Source: Phoronis australis
Taxonomy: Eukaryota; Phoronida; Phoronidae
Direction: 5' to 3'
NCBI GenBank assembly: GCA_002633005.1
Contig: NMRA01000194.1
Span: 112,964-142,982 of the forward strand
DNA length: 30,019 nt
Part shown: piece after piece, positions 19,554 to 29,869 of the stretch
Layout of the letters: each line of letters opens with the position of its first letter
Numbering within the stretch: position 1 is the stretch's first letter
Notes under the pieces: generated by a model
Seen by the model: the letters and a program-made list of their open reading frames with translations, nothing else
What the model was told of the DNA's origin: nothing
Database searches by the model: none
Made by a program: the position numbers and the translations under genes

Positions 19554-19740
19554 TATTTTCTCTGCTCAGAGTGATAAATGAAACGAGATTACAAATATAT
19601 AAGTGTGCTGTTATTAATCAGGACGTTGATATGGTCTAAGAAAGAGTTATTAGTCTTTTTACACGCTATATGTTGGTCACATCACGTGACATATCAAGTC
19701 TGAAAAGGTCTGCTCCGCCCTGGGTTCAAACCCAGGCGTG

Positions 19741-19881
19741 CGTTCAGTAGACGCTAGGACCTACGCTAGGACCTAGCTAAAACCTTGTCAAAGTCACGTG
19801 TTCTCATTCAAAATTCACGGCAACATCTCACGTAATCTCGCGAAGTCTTGCTTTTTAGCGAGGTCCTAGCGTTACTGAACG
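19741..19881. mobile_element. Small MITE, about 140 bp
   Basis: Terminal inverted repeats CGTTCAGTAGACGCTAGGACCT on the left and AGGTCCTAGCGTTACTGAACG on the right, nearly perfect over about 21 bases. The CTAGGACCT motif is duplicated next to the left end. The interior has CACGTG and CTCGCGAAGTC. A perfect palindrome CCTGGGTT-CA-AACCCAGG lies just left of it at about 19718-19735. A relative without a clean left end is at 5833-5985. No coding capacity and no certain target duplication. Confidence 0.6.
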
Positions 19882-21627
19882 GGAGGCAGGGCTTGCTCTA
19901 CTTCCAGCTGTGCAGACGCTTTAGTACACTGAGTTATCGGGAGCCACAGGTCGATTAGAACAATCCAATTTACCAATAAATACTTCAGAAAATAGTAAAT
20001 AATAAGAAATCTCCTAAATTCCTGATAACGTGGATTGCTTATATGTAGTTCCATTTATGGATGCATGGTTCTTACAGGTATGCAGCCACTCGCTATTCAG
20101 CAGTTCGAACATTACGACAAAAATCGTTTGGCTTAACTGCTTCTTGGCTGTGGCAAAGTGCCTTCTGTGGTCAGTTTCTGGGCTTAAGGTGCACTAATGA
20201 TAACGTAACCTCCCACTCTCGGAGACTTGATGCATTGTACAACAACGGATAAGTAACGTACATTCCATTATTAGCTCAAAATGTTGTTAGTTACGCTTAG
20301 TTAAGTGTACTTCAATAAGGAGCTTTTAAGCTGGCGATGGTTACAGAGCTTTTTTGTGTCATCGGTTTAAGGAGTGGCTGTTGACACTTGTTAATCGGCT
20401 AAATTCGGACTGTTGAAATTTTAACAATTAGAAGTATTGTACTTTTTGCAGAGCTTGATGAATTTGTAAAGTTGTATGTTTTGTTGTGTTGTATTGCGTC
20501 GTATTGTGCTGAATCTGTATGTGTTTTGGTGTTTCAATTGTTTGCTGTATCTTTAGTGAAATTCAGTGGATGGGATTTTAGGTTTTTAGCGTTTTGTTGT
20601 AAATTGTGTTTTAAGATGCTGTTAGTGAGGGGTGCGTCATGTTGTTACGTACTGATGCACAACATATCTTAGTGTTTTCTATTTTGATTGAAGTAAAAAC
20701 AGTCCGAAATGGCTGATGCACTGAAGTTTGCACATGTGCAGTTGTGAAACCCTTCCGAGGTATAATTTACGGCTACGAATGTACCCGAGGTGTACCAAGT
20801 GACTACGCAAATACCCGAAAGGATTCAAAAGATGGAAGAAAGCAAACGGCTTGTCCATTTGGACCGGAAATTCCCACACTGTGCTCCTGTTAGGCTTTAG
20901 CGTGTCTTATCGTACGCCCTAAGTATATGTGGAAGTAAATTGTTTGTAGGTCGTCCTTTGAGATTTGATTTCGTAAATATACTTTGTGAGTTTGTCCGTA
21001 GTTGTATTTCGAGTCATCCAGAACGCTGACTTATTTTCTGGGTTTTTCTGGGGGATTTCCATGTATGTATGTCTACTGCAGATTCTTCAACTTCGTCGCA
21101 ATTTGATAATTGTCCGTTCTAAAAATCAATGAGTAATGAGTGGCGTGGCAAATGTTCGCCGGCAAATGTCCATTCACTAAACTCTGTTGACGTAACTTAT
21201 CCAGAAGCAAAGACGTCACCTAATTACGAGATGAAATCCAGAGGCAGAAATCGATCTACCTTCTCCGATAAAATAAGTACGCTAATAAGCCCGGAAACAA
21301 ATCCGTGTCTAATTCATCATTTTTGTGTGGGAAGTAATTCGTTGATATCAGCTTCCGGCCCATGTTATGCAAATCAATTTGTTAATGCTTTGTCGCCTTC
21401 CTTCTTGCAGATTGTAAAAGTATGACATTGAGGAATAAACAAATTAGGTGTCATGTTGAAACTCACCTTGCCATGATATTATCGGTTTCAAGATTCAATT
21501 GAAATTGATAGATAATCTGCCATTAGATTGAAGTGGTCAAATATGGACTTGCGCTGGCAAAAAGGGAAATATAAATGTTCTTCCTGGCAACGTCTGTCGA
21601 GGTAAAGAACATTCGAGACCGACTCTC
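19882..21627. other. Intergenic stretch with no firm gene
   Basis: Several short open frames on both strands, none with a recognised motif. The longest ATG-started one is annotated at 21129-21425. The region 20450-20680 is GT-rich on the plus strand without being a regular repeat. Confidence 0.4.
21129..21425 (+). CDS. Hypothetical open frame
   Basis: A 98-codon frame with its own ATG and TGA. Serine- and asparagine-rich, with no signal peptide, membrane segment or domain recognised. No promoter, splice site or poly(A) signal is convincingly linked to it. It may be chance. Confidence 0.2.
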   Translation: MSNEWRGKCSPANVHSLNSVDVTYPEAKTSPNYEMKSRGRNRSTFSDKISTLISPETNPCLIHHFCVGSNSLISASGPCYANQFVNALSPSFLQIVKV

Positions 21628-21629
21628 TA

Positions 21630-22995
21630 AGGTTATCTCAAACTTTTTAGTGGCTTCCATTCCAACTCACATATCAAAAAACTAAGCTTTGTCAATTAGT
21701 AAAAGTGTATATTTTCTGAAAGAAAAAAAGATCAGGGAATATCAAAATATATTTTGTATTTATGTACCATTATTTTTATTACGTTAACACCTTTTTAAGT
21801 CAAAATTTCATTTTTAAGAAAGGTACATTCATAGCAAAAATGAAACCTTTTAAATGAAAACTTTATCATTAATTTTCGATTAGTTTTTTCGTTTGTTTTC
21901 TATGACAAATCAACTCGTAAAACGTAAACTGTTTTTGTAAAAAAATAAAAGTTGTATTCGTCTTTGTCACATTACACAAAAACTAGGCCTTCATATCAAA
22001 ACCCTAAACGTGTTTTTGCGATTGATGAATAATTATGAAGTTAAAAAACTTTCAGCGAAATCCACCAAGCCGTTTTCGAGAACTCGTGTTCCTTCCTAAG
22101 TTCAAATAAAGTCGATTTGCCAAAGCCAAGAAAAAGCTGATTAAACTGGGACAAGTAAAAATCTCGAAGTCTTCGATTAATTATTGGGTGAAACTTGTAT
22201 TCGTTTAATGTAACCCATACATGCCTAAAACCATGTTAGCTATTTCAGCATTCACTCACAATGTCAACTGAATTCGCAGTTCGTAGTTAACTTAATTATC
22301 ATTAAAACGTATTGTCCTCAGCCAAGAGGTGGGATCAACTGCTGCTGTTGTTTGACCTACTTAAAACTAGGTCACAGTTCATTATTATGCACATAGTCGT
22401 ACAAGTCACGTGCCGGGAGACTGATACGGAAACAAATGAGTTACAAAAATCGAGTAGGTGGTTAAAGCATTTCGTCAGCATGAGATCGAAACAGCAAAAT
22501 GTCAATTTATATATTGAATTTGTGAGGATTTATCTCTTTTTAAAACTTTCTGTATTCATGACCACAGAGACGTGAGGCGACTCGTAGCATTCGACGGTTC
22601 TCAACGGTCGTATGAACGTAGACGCAAAACTACCTCAGGATCAAAACTACGTTTTGTCTTTGTCACCCGGCACCATTCTATCATAAATACACTTCGTTGA
22701 CTCAATATTATGGCGACTAGGTGAATGAAAGGAATGAGGGTACGTACGAAGCTGTTCTTCACCTGGGGGGAGATTCGATTTGAGTAGCAGAGCTGTAACC
22801 TTTGACCTCGGATAAGTTGTAAAACGTATCCACGCGGTTGTGCGGTTCCAAGCTGGTTCTGCTAAATCTTTTTTTCTCACTACACAGTATATATTTTGTA
22901 TTTGAAGTTCTCCGAGAATGAAGATAAGGTATTTTGCTGGATACGTGTGAAATATTGTAAAAATGGCCAATTTTTAATAAAGTTTGAGATAACCT
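21630..22995. mobile_element. Non-autonomous Tc1/mariner-type element, 1.37 kb
   Basis: Begins AGGTTATCTCAAACTTT and ends AAAGTTTGAGATAACCT, a perfect 17-bp inverted repeat, and is flanked by TA on both sides (21628-21629 and 22996-22997). TA duplication with short inverted repeats is what Tc1/mariner elements leave. The 1.37-kb interior is AT-rich and has no transposase signature in any frame, so it would depend on a related element for movement. An 87-codon frame at 22312-22575 lacks an ATG start and is not supported. Confidence 0.7.
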
Positions 22996-22997
22996 TA

Positions 22998-24145
22998 CGT
23001 GGTAACTGACTTGGTTTGGATTTTTGAACAGCTGTACAGAAGGCGAAACAGCCTTTAACCTCGCGATAGATAGGGCCAGAGATATGTCAAATGGAGGGTA
23101 GAAAATATGATTGGGGATAATTTTGGGTACAATGGGTGAGTCTAAGACAACCGGTTAACGGTAAATGAGGTACACATAAACACAATTAAAATGAAATAAA
23201 TGTTCTTTCAAGAATTTTAAAATAAATTCAATAATATAGAAATCGACATGATTGACATTAAACGTGTCGATTATGTGAATACAGGTGAAACATCGAGTGA
23301 CGAAATAAAAGATTAGCTAAACCAAACTGTGCGTTGTCGTTTAACTGGGTCTGTGTTCACTCTGTACTAACTCGAAGATGCTTTAGAGTTTGTGACGCGA
23401 AACGTCATGTTTCACCGTGAATTTCTTGGATAGTTATCTTTCATTTCACTCAAAAACAAATCTCCCTTGACCAAATTCAAATTAAAGTCGAAGAAAGTTT
23501 TTGTTTTCTAGGCTTATTAATCCTGAGTTAATCATTAAGTTGGAAATGAGGCATTATTAACAAATGACGTATGGGAGATTGTTACAGTTTTCGTATGGGA
23601 GACCGTTACAGTTTTATTAAAATTGTACAGTAGAAGCTATGCATGTCAACCATTGAGTGGCGAAGCTCACAATAAGCCAAACTTCCCGAAATGATTTCTG
23701 ACACATCATCAAAATATTTAAGTTGTTTCCGAAATTATCTTCAAGTAAAAATGTATTTTTACACAGCAATTATGGATAGGAATCCCAGTCGGTTGTTAAT
23801 ACGCAGGTCCTTTACTTCGGAGGTTCATTACTCCGACCAATTCGGAGTAAAGATGCAATAAACATCGTTTTGCGTTCTTACACCCATACGCCATTTTATT
23901 TCGTTTGAATAAGGCTCTTCGCAGCCTATAACACTGCACTTTGATTTGTAGGTCGACAACAAGGGCCTACATTTAAGTAGAATTGACAATCAGTACGCGT
24001 ATTAAACTACGCCAAGCATCAAATGGCTAAATCAATAAAAGTCATTTTGGTACTTCGGGCCGAGGTTGATGGGTTAGCAAAGACGAGAAATTATTTGAGA
24101 AAAAAAGTTTCCCGTATACACAGGTCAAAGACCTCCGCTCGGGCG
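22998..24145. other. Intergenic stretch with two small structures
   Basis: A perfect hairpin TTACTCCGA-CCAAT-TCGGAGTAA occupies 23828-23850. Around 23375-23410 the sequence GAAGATGC ... GCGAAACGTC resembles the motif that recurs next to Penelope-like elements (compare 29743-29788), but its stem is only two pairs. No gene seen. Confidence 0.4.
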
Positions 24146-24248
24146 GGTCAAGGACGGTACGGATATTGCCAGTTTGTCGCGTAAAGTCACGATGTCGATA
24201 ACGCCGTCCATCCGTAATTCATCGGTAATTTCCGTACCGTCCTTGACC
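24146..24248. repeat. Perfect 18-bp inverted repeat within an open frame
   Basis: GGTCAAGGACGGTACGGA at 24146-24163 and its exact complement TCCGTACCGTCCTTGACC at 24231-24248, separated by 67 bases. A minus-strand frame is open across it (about 24376-24125, basic then acidic: KNKNVRKKPKTHFHL, then EVKDGTEITDELRMDG), but it has no upstream ATG, so it is at best an exon or a relic. Confidence 0.7.
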
Positions 24249-24599
24249 TCGAGCAGTCCAAGATGGAAGTGTGTTTTGGGCTTTTTGCGAACATTTTTGT
24301 TCTTGACTGCGAATTTCTTGCGAAGTCGCCGGAACAGGACACCATGAATGGTATTGGAAGAATGAACAATTGCCAATGGTTTGTTGAAACCTTGTTTTGT
24401 GTAAATTTATTGAGTTTTATGTTAGCTATGGAGGGCTTAAGTGAAGCATCCGTGGAATTTCTAGTCGGGAGTGTCATACCCTTGTAGTACTATATGTAGT
24501 GTATTGGGGACGATCAGAAGCTGAGGACGCCTGTGGTGAATACAGGCCCAGTTAGACATCGAGTGAAGAGGACAGTTCGCCAAACTATGATAAGGTATT

Positions 24600-24890
24600 G
24601 TGGACTTGTCTAAAGTACTGGAGCTATTTAGAAGGTGCCAGGTGTGTGGCAAGGGCGTCACACCACGGGATGTATGCAGTTTGTGTGCACAGGTCACCAT
24701 TCAGTGGGAGTGTGTCGCGGGACACTTGGGCAAGTGGGACAGCTGTTCCTCTGTCCGTGAGACGATGGTAGCCCGGGCAAGAACACAACAGACTTCGCGA
24801 GATATCCGAATGAATTCCACACTAGCTAGGTATTACTGCGAATGTCTTAGGTCTGCAGAACTCAGCCCCGGATACTACGCGGTAATATGA
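24600..24890 (+). pseudogene. Zinc-ribbon fragment of a multicopy transposon-related family
   Basis: Reads KVLELFRRCQVCGKGV, then AQVTIQWECVAGHLGKWDSC. The order ELFxxCxxCG ... C-x-x-G-H-x-x-x-W is, as I remember it, a widespread multicopy family in cnidarians, other invertebrates and fish, whose members usually sit in longer proteins with a transposon-like C-terminal part. Here only about 95 codons remain, with no start codon (first codon TTG) and a stop at 24888-24890. Upstream bases can be read as related sequence only in another frame, so this is a broken relic. Confidence 0.55.
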
Positions 24891-25652
24891 AGGAAATGCT
24901 CATCTTCCAGGACGAACCCAAATATCTTGAACGAAATCTTGCTGTTTCATTGTTCCAAAAAGTCCGCAGATTTTTTATATACAGAAAGAATTCGAGAAGT
25001 AGTAGCAGTGTCTTGAAACATAGGTGTGACTAGTTTTATCATGTCTACCGCTATGAGGTAAAGTTGACCAAACCAGCCGTGGAATATCGCTATTCATTCA
25101 GGACGTTAGATGTTACTATTCTGACAAATCAGATGGTAGAAACGAGTAGATTACAACAGCACATCAAAGCAAGCATGCAAACCTAACTAACTAATAACAG
25201 ACAAAAATCAGAGGAAAGAGGTGTCTGTGCATGGTGGTCGCACAACATAATAAATATAGACCGCTTACTTGGACGTATCAGGTCACATGACCTGACATCG
25301 CCCTCGGGATCGATGCCAACCACATTTCTAAACAGTTTGAGAAAGCGTGATGTACATATTTTTCCAAAGCAATTTTTGCCAGATATTTTAATTCAAGATG
25401 ATAAATTTTAGACAATGCAAAGATTCGTTTCCCAGGAGTACCTCTCTGCTAAGAGATAATGGAATCAAGTGTCACTTTTCTGGGTTTTTTTTGAAGTAGT
25501 CTATCTTTTGATGTTATGGGGCTCGTAACGAAGAGAATCTTTGAACATAACAATAATTGCCTCAAATTTCCTGTTCTTGAAAATTAAATCCCCATTCACT
25601 AATGGACCGCTAACGTTGTCTCATTTGAAATGAGCTTTTTTCAAATAAATGA
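24891..25652. other. Intergenic, nothing recognised
   Basis: No open frame of note and no tandem repeat. GGTCACATGACC at about 25280-25291 is a short palindrome. Confidence 0.5.
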
Positions 25653-25684
25653 GCCTGGAAAAGACAATACGTACAAGTACACGT

Positions 25685-25721
<37 letters not shown>

Positions 25722-25770
25722 AGATAGACAAATCAATGCATTTGGGAGTGTGGTATTGTCTTTTCCAGGC
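25653..25770. repeat. Perfect 18-bp inverted repeat enclosing a TA microsatellite
   Basis: GCCTGGAAAAGACAATAC at 25653-25670 pairs exactly with GTATTGTCTTTTCCAGGC at 25753-25770. The 82-bp interior carries ACATACATAC followed by about 15 TA dinucleotides (around 25690-25722). It could be a tiny MITE with microsatellite expansion or a cruciform-forming palindrome. Confidence 0.85.
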
Positions 25771-26027
25771 TGTGTAAGCTACATTTCATAGTAATGCAAT
25801 ATAGAAGAAAACATTTCGTTGAATAAAGATATGAAAAATGTTCACATTTCATTGAGTGGCTGTGATAGTAGATTCTTGATATGTCATTCGCAAGATGAAC
25901 CATGATCAACTGGAAATCCAATGGCTGAATGAATCATCATCTGGTGAATTTTACAACACTATTTCATGCACTTGGTGTAGTGTAAGGGTGATTATTTTTT
26001 TATTCAAAGATTTAATTGGGTTGTGCA
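25771..26027. other. Short intergenic spacer
   Basis: AT-rich and unremarkable, between the TA-repeat palindrome and the palindromic arrays. Confidence 0.4.
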
Positions 26028-26039
26028 CTGATACGCCAT

Positions 26040-26212
26040 AGAATGTAACAATTTCGTAAAATGTAACAACTGTTACGTTTTACGCCATTGTTACATTTTA
26101 CGTTGCTATGCCTCTCCTAAAATGTAACAAGTTGTTATATTTCATCTAGTTGTTACAATTTACGTCGAATGCACATGCGAGAAATATACCATTGTTACAT
26201 TTTACGAAAGTG
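26040..26212. repeat. Array of alternating TGTAACA / TGTTACA motifs
   Basis: The 13-14 base motif GTAAAATGTAACAA and its complement TTGTTACATTTTAC occur several times within 170 bases in alternating orientation, some back to back (AATGTAACAACTGTTACGTTTTACG). Because the motif occurs in both orientations, many hairpins are possible. No coding frame. Confidence 0.8.
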
Positions 26213-26300
26213 ACGTCATATTTCATGAGTTAGCATGGTATTTGTCACACGGAGGTAAACTGTTCACACATTTAACGCCTTCTTTCCTAAGTTTTTGGCG

Positions 26301-26680
26301 AAAACTTAAGTATTTTGGAACAAGTTTTTGGAACGAACTTAAGTTTTCATAACTTAAGTTTTCAAAAACTTATGTTTTTCAAAAACTTAAGTTTTAAAAA
26401 CTTAAGTTTCTGATAACATAAGTTTTTCAAAAACTTAAGTTCTGAAAACTTAAAGTTTTTCTAATACTTAGGTTCTAAAAACTTAAGTTTTTGAAAAACT
26501 TAAGTTTCAGAAACTTAAGTTTTTGAAAAACTTAAGTTTCAGAAACTTAAGTTTTTGAAAAACTTAAGTTTTGGAACAAGTTTTTAGTAACAAACATCAA
26601 AACTTAAGTTTTTGAAAACTGAGTTTTCCGAACATAAGTTTTCAAGGAACTAACTTTTGAAAACTGAAGTTTTCTAAAAG
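26301..26680. repeat. Palindromic AAACTTAAGTTT tandem array
   Basis: About 13 copies of the palindrome AAACTTAAGTTT, plus degenerate versions (ACATAAGTTTT, ACTTATGTTTT), spaced about 16-18 bases. In the regular core (about 26466-26575) units alternate between TTTTTGAAAAACTTAAG and TTTCAGAAACTTAAG. Each unit is itself self-complementary, so the array is a chain of potential small cruciforms. Confidence 0.9.
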
Positions 26681-27553
26681 CAATGAGTTTCAATAGGACA
26701 GGCAATCAAAAATTTCGATTTTCACTAAAACAAGAGTGGAGTACAGTAACAAATTTAATAATTCTCATAGATTTAACAAACTAGAGTTCTATTAACATTC
26801 CATTAAAAGTGATTAATTGCAGAAAATAAAATGCACTTCCTAAAATACAGTAGTTCCTTAAAATAAGTGAACATAAGTGAAATATCAAAATCTTAAAAAC
26901 CAGAAACATTTCAAAAATCAGTTCATCAAGTGTCATGCATACAATGCAGTGAAAAGTAAATGAGGGTAATAATATATTCATATTTGCATCGTTCTCAGTC
27001 TACAATAACTGAGGGAGCAAAATGGAATGTACAAACAGAGAAATCACTACCAAATCTTGAAACACAACCAAAGAAAATGTGATTACATAGCCAGGAAGGA
27101 CTACAACAAAAGTCTACGTTTCAACAGCACTGACTTTTTCAACTAAAATTACAGCAATGACACCAAGAATAACAAATCACTTAATATGCAAAATCGAAGA
27201 ATATCCGCAGAGACAAAAGCATAACTTAAAACGTAACAGGTAACTAAAAGTTTATCGACAATGGTCACAGATCTGATTTTGGGAAGTACAATCCTTATGC
27301 TAGAAATAGTGCCTAGAATCAACTATCATTGTTTTCAACCTTAAAAATATCAATTTAAAAGTCAAAGTTTCGTCTTCTTGACCATCATAATAACAGTAAA
27401 TCCAATACACTCCATGGGGCGAACAAGTTTCCCTAAAAGTAACCCTAAGTACAACCTGGTTATACGAGATGGAAATTAGAAAACTTAGACCTTTGACCAC
27501 AAAAATATTCTTTTTCCTTTAATTTAAAGCTACTGAACTTCATACACATATCT
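26681..27553. other. AT-rich stretch, possible 3' region of a minus-strand gene
   Basis: No coding signature. It lies downstream of the candidate terminal exon at 28031, though a MITE intervenes. A minus-strand ATTAAA (plus-strand TTTAAT near 27520) is a weak poly(A) candidate. Confidence 0.3.
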
Positions 27554-27907
27554 ATAGGGCCTTTCATACGAACATCGACGCGTCAAAGTTTTTGGGTGTT
27601 AATGTCAGTATGAACACTTAAACTTTGGTCATGGAAGGAAGTTAACAACGCCAGTTAACTTCGCACTAAACAGGTGGATTTAAATGCATAGCGTCAACAC
27701 TGCCACGCAGTACAAACATTCAACTTCGGTCCCATCGAAGTTGTTGCCAGGGGCCACTGTTATCATTAATAATTGCATAGTAGTGTGATGGCTAATAGTT
27801 GCTTATACCTTGCTCTAATAATCACCAATCAATTTAAAAATAAGTTTTATGTCAATTAACACGTGTAAATGTTCCCAAAGAGTTAAGTCAATGTGAAAGG
27901 GCCCTAT
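27554..27907. mobile_element. MITE with ATAGGGCC(C)TTTCA termini
   Basis: Left end ATAGGGCCTTTCATACGA and right end TGTGAAAGGGCCCTAT form an inverted repeat of about 15 bases with one indel, 354 bp apart. No coding frame inside. The interior includes the short inverted pair GTTAAC...GTTAAC around 27641-27660. A TA or TAT duplication is possible but cannot be separated from the terminal repeat, so the superfamily is open. Confidence 0.6.
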
Positions 27908-28030
27908 GCTAGACCACAAGCCACTTAATCTTCTTTAGCTGGATTTGCTCGCTTAGCTTCACAGGCAAATAATCCATGTTTTGTGACTACAAACGCGCGC
28001 TTCTGATCTCAGGTTACTGAATTCATAGGT

Positions 28031-28109
28031 TCATGAGCTGCAGTTCATAAGTGAGTACGTTGTGTTGTCTGGGTAGCCGTCCTTATCCAACGATTGTTGA
28101 AGGCACACT
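28031..28109 (-). CDS. Candidate terminal exon of an unidentified gene
   Basis: The minus strand shows acceptor TTGTCTTTATTGCAG directly before 28109, then an open frame reading VCLQQSLDKDGYPDN and TTYSLMNCSS with a TGA at 28031-28033. I do not recognise the protein. In the frame used here the exon needs a preceding exon ending in phase 2, whereas the upstream candidate exon ends in phase 0. Either a further exon lies between, or the real frame is the other one, which stops after eight codons. Confidence 0.4.
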
Positions 28110-29032
28110 CTGCAATAAAGACAACAAATTTTAATAACAGATGAGTAAAAGCTATCAGTATTAGACAACTTAACTTGCTGGATATTTATCGGGCTGTTTA
28201 TACAACACTGATTTGTAAAACTTCCTGACATATATACAGAGCCTAGAAAATAGTCTTCAAACTCAAAATTTAACCAATCACTCTCCAGGATTCAAGTGCG
28301 AGACAAGTCTGCAAGTTTATTCCAAGCATGCACTGCAGTGGGTCAGTTTTCCACATACTGTTTTGAATGAAGTTTTAATCCTGGATTCGCGACATTCAAA
28401 ACAAATTTATTCTAAACAACTTGAATACAAAACATGCACATGGCAACCTTCCATGCTATCACAATCTAGAAAAAACCGTGCAAATGACAAAACTTAATGT
28501 GTTAATAAAAGTTGGACTTCAGGCTAACCAGGTATCGTGTTCTGTAACTTTTTAGTTCAAGTTCTATGACAAATTAATTAATATTTTTATCAAATAATGA
28601 AACTGTTGGCAACTGCAATAAACTACAATTCCCATTATTTTTATGAACTATTCATTGTTTTATTGGTTAATCTGATAAGATAATGCACAACTCTACATAA
28701 TGAGCAGAGCTAGTTGTATTCTAACTAGCTGTCTCCAGCCAGCATAGAACTGAAATGTCTTCTTACTAATGTTTCATGGACATTTAGCAGGCACAACCAG
28801 GGTTAGAGCTGAAAGTTTAATCTCACAAGTATACTTCCGCATGTACTTTTTGAAACTTATAGCAAAACCAAGAAGCTTTACGTTGATTTGACCAAATGGC
28901 TACAAGAATCAGTGAGCTTGTTAAAGATTATAAGCCCATTGGCTAAACCAAGGAATATTTCATATTGTTTCAAATACAAACCTTGATAGCAGCACTATTT
29001 TTAACTCAACAATGAAACATATGAAGCTATAC
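28110..29032 (-). other. Putative intron interval
   Basis: No strong exon found between the two candidate exons. AT-rich, with a weak repeat-like AATTAATTAATAT block near 28573. A small exon of a length that changes phase by two could be hidden here. Confidence 0.3.
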
Positions 29033-29137
29033 CTGCCATGTGGATGTAAACAGCCTAATACCACCCCTGGGTGATTGTTTCGATGCAAATGTTTGGATGT
29101 CTAGTTCTTCCATGTACTCCGCCAAGTTAATAGAGAC
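29033..29137 (-). CDS. Candidate internal exon of an unidentified gene
   Basis: A 105-nt stretch, exactly 35 codons, flanked by acceptor TCATTGTTTTCAG and donor CAG|GTATAG on the minus strand, open in phase 0. It reads VSINLAEYMEELDIQTF and ASKQSPRGGIRLFTSTWQ. Length divisible by three, clean consensus borders and soluble-protein composition make a real exon likely. The protein family is not recognised. It is probably upstream of the candidate terminal exon at 28031-28109. Confidence 0.55.
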
Positions 29138-29240
29138 CTGAAAACAATGAGATATTAGCAAACATAACAGTATGTGATAGCTTCTTAAGAATCCAGACAT
29201 AACCCATTTACAGGGATTGTTATCCATGTAAAGATCAGGG

Positions 29241-29404
29241 GCTGACGGGCGGATCCAGGATTTTGAGTTGGGGGGTTAGAGGGCAGAGTATTAGGTAGGG
29301 TTTTGCCCATCAGACCCCCTGCCCCTCCCCAACTGCCAAATGATCGTGTAGCACTTTAGGGGGCCGGGGCCATGGCCCCTTAGCTGTCATCTGAATCCAC
29401 CATT
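29241..29404. mobile_element. MITE with GGCGGATCCAGGAT-type termini
   Basis: Left end CTGACGGGCGGATCCAGGAT and right end ATCTGAATCCACCATTG form a degenerate inverted repeat (GGCGGATCCAGGAT against GGTGGATTCAGAT). The interior is GC- and G-run-rich (TTGGGGGGTTAGAGGG, AGGGGGCCGGGGCC) and quite unlike the AT-rich surroundings. GGCGGATCCAGGAT ends are common in animal MITEs. The superfamily is not determined here. Confidence 0.6.
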
Positions 29405-29742
29405 GAAGATACTGGCATGGTCTTCACAAGAGGTCTTACGTAACCATAATAGTTTACAGTAAAAATAAAATTATTATCTCATGTACTACAGTAAACATAA
29501 AAATACTATATCCTGTACTCCAACCAATCACTTTACTGGCTGACATTTGCAAAGATATTAAATTGAGGTTCCAAGCAAATTTCTTGATGGAAAAGAATAT
29601 GCCCCAACAAACATGGGGAGATCATTCTAGTCAGTCCATATTCAACTCAACTCAACTCCTAGGTAAAGTTGTACCCAGATTAACTATCACTTTCACCATG
29701 ACATATAAATATTTGATTCACGAAAACAACAACGGATTTAAA
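29405..29742. other. Spacer or distal part of the Penelope-like element
   Basis: No coding signature. The sequence just left of 29743 may still belong to the Penelope-like element, whose left boundary I could not fix. Confidence 0.3.
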
Positions 29743-29788
29743 ACTTGACATGTTTCGGTGTCATTTATTAAACACCATCCTCAGAAGT
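29743..29788 (-). ncRNA. Hammerhead-ribozyme-like fold of a Penelope-like element
   Basis: Minus strand order: ACUU, then core CUGAGGA (fits CUGANGA), one extra U, GGUGU, a loop of ten, ACACC, GAAA, CAUG, UC, then AAGU. ACUU pairs with AAGU (stem I, 4 bp), GGUGU with ACACC (stem II, 5 bp), and GAAA-C-AU-G-U gives a minimal stem III before the cleavage-site C. This is a type I topology. Penelope-like retroelements are known to carry minimal hammerheads. The unpaired U between core and stem II is not in the consensus, so activity is uncertain. Confidence 0.45.
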
Positions 29789-29869
29789 CATAATACAGTG
29801 GCCACCTAGCTAGGCCCAGCAACAAGTAATGAAGCACAGATACAGTCAGTTACAGGGAGTGACAATGAA

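Noticed and set aside
22312-22575. 87-codon frame inside the 1.37-kb element as a transposase remnant
   Set aside because: No DDE/D motif, no helix-turn-helix pattern and no ATG start.
22647-22970. Minus-strand 107-codon frame
   Set aside because: It lies inside the inverted-repeat element and has no transposase or other recognisable signature.
26040-26680. CRISPR array
   Set aside because: Units are palindromic and vary in length without unique spacers, and the surrounding DNA is clearly eukaryotic.
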